Positions 30,890 through 34,828 of a DNA stretch of 34,828 nt are shown here, piece by piece. Position 1 is the first letter of the stretch, and each line of letters starts with the position of its first letter. The stretch is from a virus. The translations under genes and the position numbers were made by a program. The DNA is taken from IMG/VR virus record IMGVR_UViG_3300047300_000239, positions 1 through 34,828 of that record. One strand, given 5' to 3'. The notes beneath the pieces were generated by a model. That model saw only the letters and a program-made list of their open reading frames with translations. It was not told the origin of the DNA and ran no database searches.

Positions 30890-31094
30890 CCGTCTTTCCT
30901 TTCTTTTCTAGATGAATTTCCATGTCAACACAAATACCTTCAACGGTTGCATTGTTCCTTGTGTACTCAGCCTTCTTCTGGCTGACCTCTTGTAAACAGT
31001 TCTGTTCATCAAGGGTGTAGTTCTCTGACTGAAAGAATCCACATTTACCTGCCATGCAAATGTACAAGACTGGAATGTAGATTATTGTTGTCAT
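30858..31094 (-). CDS. Small Cys-containing phage protein near endolysin
   Basis: 78 residues. A hydrophobic start (MTTIIYIPVLYICMAGKCGF) precedes a polar part with C-x3-C-like spacing (DEQNCLQEVSQKKAEY, ATVEGICVDMEIHL). It could be secreted or membrane-anchored. ATGA overlaps join it to the spanin gene upstream and it overlaps the endolysin by 32 bases. No function is recognised. Confidence 0.65.
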   Translation of the reverse strand: MTTIIYIPVLYICMAGKCGFFQSENYTLDEQNCLQEVSQKKAEYTRNNATVEGICVDMEIHLEKKGKTDDFRRTGASS

Positions 31095-31573
31095 TGCTTA
31101 CTGTTCAAGGTTTGGTAGGCTGCGTTGTAGGCATCGATGCAGGCGTTGAGCTGTCTGATTGCTTTGTCTCCATCGTCTGTGATGGCGATAAGAGTTTTAG
31201 CAATCTCTCTGTCAAGTTCGGCTGTTGCTTGAACGCTATCTCCGCTGGGAGTGGGGGCATCTGCGGTGGCTTGTAGGGTTGGGCAGGTGGCTTTGACAGG
31301 AATCCGCAGCTTGAGAGCGCCAGAGTCAATGTCAGCATTGCGCTTTTGAGATAAAGTTTTTGCATGTTGTTCAGTTTTTACCAGTTGATTCGCTTGATTT
31401 TGAACAGCAGATACAAGCGCCTGCTCCTTGACTCGTGCCTCTTCATTTAGCCTGGCAATTTCTAGTTGCTGCTTGCTAAACTCATCTGCACCGCCCTTCA
31501 GATAGCCGCCTGTACCTGCACCAAGAACAGCCAGGACGATACCTAGCAGCACCCATGGATTGAACAGGCTCAT
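31091..31573 (-). CDS. Inner-membrane spanin, Rz-like
   Basis: 160 residues. One N-terminal membrane helix (NPWVLLGIVLAVLGAGTGGY) is followed by a long charged coiled coil (QQLEIARLNEEARVKEQALV) and an ordered C-terminal region (LDREIAKTLIAITDDGDKAI), as in Rz/DUF2514 spanins. It lies next to the endolysin and contains the lipoprotein partner in another frame (31105-31365), the classic embedded Rz/Rz1 arrangement. It would fuse inner and outer membranes in the last lysis step. Confidence 0.85.
   Translation of the reverse strand: MSLFNPWVLLGIVLAVLGAGTGGYLKGGADEFSKQQLEIARLNEEARVKEQALVSAVQNQANQLVKTEQHAKTLSQKRNADIDSGALKLRIPVKATCPTLQATADAPTPSGDSVQATAELDREIAKTLIAITDDGDKAIRQLNACIDAYNAAYQTLNSKQ
31105..31365 (-). 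CDS. Outer-membrane spanin lipoprotein, Rz1-like, embedded in Rz
   Basis: 86 residues wholly inside the Rz-like gene in another frame. A signal peptide with lipobox (MLTLTLALSSC) is followed by a Pro-rich mature part (KPPAQPYKPPQMPPLP). Both are hallmarks of Rz1. Translation may start at Met1 or at Met10 just before the hydrophobic core; no clear ribosome site decides. The tail is Ser/Thr/Pro-rich. Confidence 0.82.
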   Translation of the reverse strand: MQKLYLKSAMLTLTLALSSCGFLSKPPAQPYKPPQMPPLPAEIAFKQQPNLTERLLKLLSPSQTMETKQSDSSTPASMPTTQPTKP

Positions 31574-31902
31574 TCTTTAGCTTCCAGTCTAGGTTCGGGA
31601 TCATTGTCAGTAGCCTCTGCTTTGGCTGTGGCAGTAGCAACAGCAGACACAGCCTTGCGTCCAGCCACACCACCCAGCACACCAGTACACAGCAACATGA
31701 TATCGTTAATCATCTTTGTGTATACCTTGTCAATTGGAGCCATGCCAACCATGGGCTGAGTCACAAAGGTCACGCTGTAGATGAAGCTGAAACACGATCC
31801 AAGCAGGATGATGGAGATCACAAAGATCACCCATGCCCACACACGAGCTTCAATCTCTTCTGGTGACAGACGGTTGTTTGGTTTGTATCCGATGATTGCC
31901 AT
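31570..31902 (-). CDS. Two-span membrane protein, candidate holin
   Basis: 110 residues. A first membrane helix is at residues about 23-45 (WAWVIFVISIILLGSCFSFI), a second, weaker one at about 68-85 (IMLLCTGVLGGVAGRKAV), and the C-terminus is charged and disordered (EATDNDPEPRLEAKE). Size, topology and position in the lysis block fit a holin. Several other membrane proteins here could serve that role, so the assignment is tentative. Confidence 0.6.
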   Translation of the reverse strand: MAIIGYKPNNRLSPEEIEARVWAWVIFVISIILLGSCFSFIYSVTFVTQPMVGMAPIDKVYTKMINDIMLLCTGVLGGVAGRKAVSAVATATAKAEATDNDPEPRLEAKE

Positions 31903-32081
31903 TACTTGGACTCCTTTTCTGGCTTGGTAAGTTGTTCAGGGCATGTGCCTGTTGCTGTGCAAATAGGTGGCTTGCATTCAACAAGCTCCCAGTTCTTTGG
32001 ATCTTGGCAAGGGTAACGAAATCTATCTTCCAGACATCCTGTCACCAGAAGCGCCATCAGAATCATTGCGGTCTTTGTCAC
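31902..32081 (-). CDS. Small lipoprotein, possible second outer-membrane spanin
   Basis: 59 residues from a GTG at 32081, chosen because AAAGGA lies 6 bases before it; an in-frame TTG lies at 32096. The signal peptide MTKTAMILMALLVTGC has a good lipobox (VTGC). The mature part CLEDRFRYPCQDPKNWELVE, then CKPPICTATGTCPEQL, carries four further cysteines and several prolines. Its start lies inside the upstream coiled-coil membrane protein, an arrangement like overlapping spanin pairs. Confidence 0.72.
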   Translation of the reverse strand: MTKTAMILMALLVTGCLEDRFRYPCQDPKNWELVECKPPICTATGTCPEQLTKPEKESK

Positions 32082-32352
32082 GTTGTTTCCTTTCAACTTC
32101 TCGTCTTAACTTCTCAACCTTCTCAACCTGTTGCTTGACCTCATGCTTGGCTTCCAAGATGTCCAAATACAACATCGCTCCAATTGGAAGAAGCAAAGCA
32201 ACCAGAACACAAGCAGCAATCCAGCCCATCAGCTCTTCCCCCAACGGCTTACGAGGCTGAACCACAGCCACAGGTACAGGAGGAATATAGTAGTTCCCGC
32301 CAGGTACGCTAGTTTTAGCTGGAAGTTTCTTTCTTCCTCCTGTCGTTGCCAT
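32023..32352 (-). CDS. Membrane protein with coiled-coil tail, possible second inner-membrane spanin
   Basis: 109 residues. A Pro-rich, basic N-terminus is followed by one membrane helix (GWIAACVLVALLLPIGAMLY, residues about 43-62) and a charged coiled coil (ILEAKHEVKQQVEKVEKLRR) that continues to the end. The ATG lies 124 bases inside the 232-residue gene upstream, in another frame. It overlaps the lipoprotein start by 59 bases. The pair has the topology of an i-spanin and o-spanin, although Rz/Rz1 also exist nearby. Confidence 0.62.
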   Translation of the reverse strand: MATTGGRKKLPAKTSVPGGNYYIPPVPVAVVQPRKPLGEELMGWIAACVLVALLLPIGAMLYLDILEAKHEVKQQVEKVEKLRREVERKQRDKDRNDSDGASGDRMSGR

Positions 32353-32927
32353 ACCTCTTGCCTCTTTTTAGCCTCTTGCTTTAATCTCGCTTGCTCCTGT
32401 TCTTCTGTTATGACATCACGCATCTTGAACACATCTGAGTACAGCGCACCCATCTCAGGCGGTGACTGGTACACCATTGTTTCCCTGATCGTCACCTCCA
32501 AAGCAGCCATCTCTTGTTGAGCCATTACTCGTTTGAGTGCCGCCTCCATGTGGTTTTGATCTGGGTCATAAACAGTTCTGGACTTTTCTTCTTCTTCCCT
32601 GATGTGTGCAGCTAACTGCTCTTGAAGCTTGAAGAACTCAGTGAGGTTTTTGACAATGTCAACCTTGACCTGAGTCTCATCAACAGCAACATAAGCAGAC
32701 TTCTTAGCCTTGGCAACAGGCTTTGTAACTTGAGGCTTTGGCTTGCTACCAAAGAACGCAAGGAACTGATTCCAGAATCCATGAACCTCTTTGCCAATAG
32801 CAACAACTTCATCAGCCGTTTTTTTGATCTCAACAAAAGACTCTTTGGCTTGCTTGTATAAATCACACCCAGCTTGGATGTTTTTAACAAGGCCAGCCGC
32901 AAGCAGGCAGATGCTGATAGGGTCAAT
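32229..32927 (-). CDS. Membrane-anchored coiled-coil protein with apparent ATT start
   Basis: 232 residues. The frame is open only from the codon after the upstream stop: TAA ATT GAC CCT ATC AGC. Read with ATT as initiator the protein begins MDPISICLLAAGLVKNIQAG, an opening that looks complete. It continues as a charged helix and ends in a coiled coil plus membrane helix (LAYLAGTTIFLLYLWLWFSL). The first in-frame ATG is at 32549, which would discard 126 residues of good coding sequence. GGGG lies 6 bases before ATT. Role unknown; lysis or membrane association. Confidence 0.65.
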   Translation of the reverse strand: MDPISICLLAAGLVKNIQAGCDLYKQAKESFVEIKKTADEVVAIGKEVHGFWNQFLAFFGSKPKPQVTKPVAKAKKSAYVAVDETQVKVDIVKNLTEFFKLQEQLAAHIREEEEKSRTVYDPDQNHMEAALKRVMAQQEMAALEVTIRETMVYQSPPEMGALYSDVFKMRDVITEEQEQARLKQEAKKRQEVWQRQEEERNFQLKLAYLAGTTIFLLYLWLWFSLVSRWGKS

Positions 32928-33122
32928 TTATAGCCCCAATACTTTTTTGACAAACTCGCCAGCAACACCAGGGCCAAACAAAACGCACAGCATCACACCA
33001 TAAAGCAGATACTCAATCTTGGTCATGCGCCTGTCGCCCTCTCGCAAGGACTTGTCTATGCTCTCATATCGTTGAGCACAGATGGCCTCATGCACAGCAA
33101 AGTTCTTTTCAAGATCACTCAT
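32928..33122 (-). CDS. Small single-span membrane protein, XhlA-like
   Basis: 64 residues. A charged amphipathic helix (LEKNFAVHEAICAQRYESID, KSLREGDRRMTKIE) precedes one C-terminal membrane helix (YLLYGVMLCVLFGPGVAGEF). This resembles the haemolysin XhlA type of phage lysis accessory protein, or a pinholin-sized holin. It overlaps the fibre-assembly-like gene by 8 bases. Confidence 0.65.
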   Translation of the reverse strand: MSDLEKNFAVHEAICAQRYESIDKSLREGDRRMTKIEYLLYGVMLCVLFGPGVAGEFVKKVLGL

Positions 33123-33594
33123 TTACAGGCCATCCTTGTGCGGTCACCACAGCAACTAAAGCAGGAACATCAGAACAAGCATTGATGGCAGTCTCAAGCC
33201 GATTGGCTTCAGCAACCACAGCCGCCCTGTAGGTGACGGTAGCCGCAGGGATAGCAACATCACGCTCTGCCTTGCGAATCACCATCCAATCAGTCTGGGC
33301 TAACAACTTGCCAGCCGTGTCCTTGATTTGTGCAATCCAGTTATGTTTCAAACCACGCTGAATGTATGGCTCACCGTTTTCTGGTGTGACTGTGATGTCA
33401 TCCAATTGCTTTGGATTGTCTGCACCCCAATAAAAGCGATCATCGTACTGAGTTGTTTGATCTTCCACCTCTGTGATGCCGACAGCATTCTTTTCTTCAA
33501 TGGAAGTCAAGCGCAACCAGTTGGCTGGATAGCTTGTGCCATCAATGGTGAATGGTGTGTCGAGTGGAAGTGGATTGCCGTTGAGTAAAAACAT
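33115..33594 (-). CDS. Tail fibre-associated / assembly-like protein
   Basis: 159 residues. The start MFLLNGNPLPLDTPFTIDGT, then YPANWLRLTSIEEKNAVGIT, then YDDRFYWGADNPKQLDDI is a recurrent product of genes placed directly after fibre genes. The C-terminal part (LLAQTDWMVIRKAERDVAIP, then EANRLETAINACSDVPALV) is like tail fibre assembly chaperones. Its GAGG ribosome site lies in the last codons of the endonuclease gene upstream (GCGAGGTAACTCATG). It probably helps fold or attach the fibre. Confidence 0.7.
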   Translation of the reverse strand: MFLLNGNPLPLDTPFTIDGTSYPANWLRLTSIEEKNAVGITEVEDQTTQYDDRFYWGADNPKQLDDITVTPENGEPYIQRGLKHNWIAQIKDTAGKLLAQTDWMVIRKAERDVAIPAATVTYRAAVVAEANRLETAINACSDVPALVAVVTAQGWPVNE

Positions 33595-33597
33595 GAG

Positions 33598-34245
33598 TTA
33601 CCTCGCAAGAGAAAGTTTGAATGGTGGGTTTTGAAGGTAGGCAATGGCCCGTTGCAACCCTGCGACATTATCTCCAAGGTGTCCTAATCCTGTATTGCAA
33701 CCAGAACAAAGAATTCCTCGGACTTCGTTGGTTTCATGACAATGGTCAATGTTCATCCTGCGCCTAATTGTTTCCATTGGTTTTTTGCAGATAGCGCAAC
33801 CGCCGCCTTGTGAAGCCAATAGCTTAGTAAATTGTTGCATTGAAATGCCGTATTGTTTGCGAATAATATTGTCTTCTCGTTCAAATCCAGACCAATTTGG
33901 TGGTTTATATGCAGAGCAAGACATTGGATGAGAATTACGTCTTAGTTCACGTTGGTTTTGAACATGAGTATCGCCACAATGCTTGCAAGAAATTTCCCAC
34001 ATTTGATTACGAACTTTTGATATGACAACACCGTGGTCGTTTTCCATACCAACTAAGTTTGGGCGACGAATACAGCCACAAGATTTTGTATTGCCAGACC
34101 GCAAGGAATTGCCAAGTACTTCAACTTCGTTACCGCATTCACATACACATCGATAAATAAGATGAATTCGTTTTGTGCCAACAACTTCAACTGGCATCAA
34201 CTTACCAAACTTTTTACCAATCATTTCAGCGCGTTCACTCATCAT
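33598..34245 (-). CDS. Mobile endonuclease VII-type HNH protein with zinc-finger N-terminus
   Basis: 215 residues. Residues 12-58 (GKKFGKLMPVEVV, YRCVCECGNEVEVLGNSLRS, KSCGC) are the zinc-binding DNA-recognition module common in phage homing nucleases. C87-x2-C90 and C110 may hold another metal. The nuclease domain has C150/C153, NIDHCH (D167, H168, H170), LCSGCN (C180, C183) and GHLGDN, as in recombination endonuclease VII. It is richer in A+T than its neighbours, and its last residues (NPPFKLSLAR) mimic the tail-fibre C-terminus (NPLKFSLGR). It is probably an inserted mobile gene. Confidence 0.88.
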   Translation of the reverse strand: MMSERAEMIGKKFGKLMPVEVVGTKRIHLIYRCVCECGNEVEVLGNSLRSGNTKSCGCIRRPNLVGMENDHGVVISKVRNQMWEISCKHCGDTHVQNQRELRRNSHPMSCSAYKPPNWSGFEREDNIIRKQYGISMQQFTKLLASQGGGCAICKKPMETIRRRMNIDHCHETNEVRGILCSGCNTGLGHLGDNVAGLQRAIAYLQNPPFKLSLAR

Positions 34246-34828
34246 CACCGTCCCAAACTGAACTTCAGGGGGTTTTCGGCGAAGGCGGCGTAGATGTATG
34301 TGGCACCGCTGGTATTGTCTTGCCCCGAATTCCGAAGTTTGAAACCGTTTGATAGCACATCAACCCGTGGTGTTCCACTTCCACCTTCTGCGGCAGATGA
34401 GTCTGGGTACAAATACAAATCCATCACGTTATATGTATTGCGTGATGTGTCATAAATCACCCAATCGCCCGTGGTGGAAGAAACTTTTAACAATAAAAAT
34501 CTTGGTCTAAACCCAAGATACACAAACGGACCATCAGCAGAGCCATTGCCTGTGTATGAGCCAAACTTGGAATAGCCAGCTACTTCTGCAAAGCAGTAGG
34601 CGACATAGGTTGATGTGTTTGCGTTTGAATATGTACTTGTTCCAAGGGTAAGAACAGTAGACGATGGTGCGGTGCTATTCCAAATAGTCCCACCCGTTCC
34701 ATCTTGAGCCGCAGTTGAATTCAAAATTAAATAATAAGCGGCACTAGGCAATGAAGCATGATAAACACCCCATGATTCAACTGCACTTCTGCGTTTTACT
34801 ATCACCATTTTTGGCGCAACACCAAGGC
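34245..34828 (-). CDS. LamG/SPRY tail fibre protein, C-terminal part (continued from position 1)
   Basis: The last 152 codons plus the stop lie at 34245-34701; 34702-34828 duplicates the left end. The frame is the same as on the left: base 107 there equals base 34808 here, residue 601. The sequence (VGWQWK before the join, then VVTWTGNGTNGATVGHSLG, MVIVKRRS, WGVYHASL, YCFAEVAGYSKFGSYTGNG) continues the DUF7483-like repeat and ends TYIYAAFAENPLKFSLGR, a common C-terminus in such fibres. The TGA overlaps the endonuclease ATG. Confidence 0.88.
   Translation of the reverse strand, partial: LGVAPKMVIVKRRSAVESWGVYHASLPSAAYYLILNSTAAQDGTGGTIWNSTAPSSTVLTLGTSTYSNANTSTYVAYCFAEVAGYSKFGSYTGNGSADGPFVYLGFRPRFLLLKVSSTTGDWVIYDTSRNTYNVMDLYLYPDSSAAEGGSGTPRVDVLSNGFKLRNSGQDNTSGATYIYAAFAENPLKFSLGR
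34702..34828. repeat. Terminal direct repeat, right copy (circular join)
   Basis: Identical over all 127 bases to 1-127. Removing one copy gives a 34,701-bp circle with an unbroken 787-codon tail-fibre frame. Confidence 0.95.

Noticed and set aside
32612-32977. A 121-codon Leu/Ser-rich minus-strand frame
   Set aside because: It is an out-of-frame reading of the 232-residue ATT-start gene, which has far more natural composition.

Overview
The window is one complete tailed-phage genome of the podovirus type, given as an opened circle. Bases 1-127 are repeated exactly at 34702-34828, and one long tail-fibre reading frame runs across the join without losing frame, so the unique genome is 34,701 bp. 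The head and tail genes follow the T7-like plan: head-tail connector portal, scaffold, capsid, tail tubular A and B, internal virion proteins, gp17-like fibre. No phage RNA polymerase, DNA polymerase or integrase is visible. The host cannot be read from the sequence. Gene style and moderate GC suggest a Gram-negative freshwater bacterium, perhaps a betaproteobacterium, but this is inference.

Late region, minus strand, read from 20955 down to 1 and then across the join from 34701 to 30278: a small SSB-like protein, a Cys-rich exported peptide, TerS, TerL, a gp13-like GNAT protein, several small conserved proteins, portal, Bbp19-like protein, scaffold, a 636-bp untranslated gap, major capsid, decoration-like protein, tail tubes A and B, internal virion proteins, the fibre anchor and a 787-residue LamG/SPRY tail protein. 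A mobile endonuclease VII gene, a fibre-assembly-like gene and a lysis block follow. The lysis block holds several membrane proteins, two spanin-like pairs and a GH19 endolysin.

Early region: a ribbon-helix-helix repressor gene starts at 28051 on the minus strand, facing a plus-strand recombination operon (wHTH, YqaJ exonuclease, ERF annealing protein and a 38-residue peptide, 28184-30281). Inverted and direct operator repeats lie between them. The repressor heads a tightly overlapping minus-strand early operon with RusA and many small DNA-binding or unknown proteins (28051-24843). A second minus-strand block (24486-22294) carries a GP88-like protein, a KorA/TrfB-like HTH protein and a putative replication initiator. 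Its word composition differs from the rest of the genome.

The least explained parts are non-coding. First, a pseudoknotted RNA-like element directly upstream of the plus-strand HNH gene (21225-21321). Second, the gap upstream of the capsid gene, with overlapping terminator and promoter, a second pseudoknot-capable element, and a strong promoter that would start a leaderless 33-codon leader ORF. Third, a 519-bp region rich in hairpins between convergent genes (21775-22293). Other oddities are an apparent ATT start codon, a mobile endonuclease whose C-terminus copies the tail-fibre C-terminus, and two spanin-like gene pairs.
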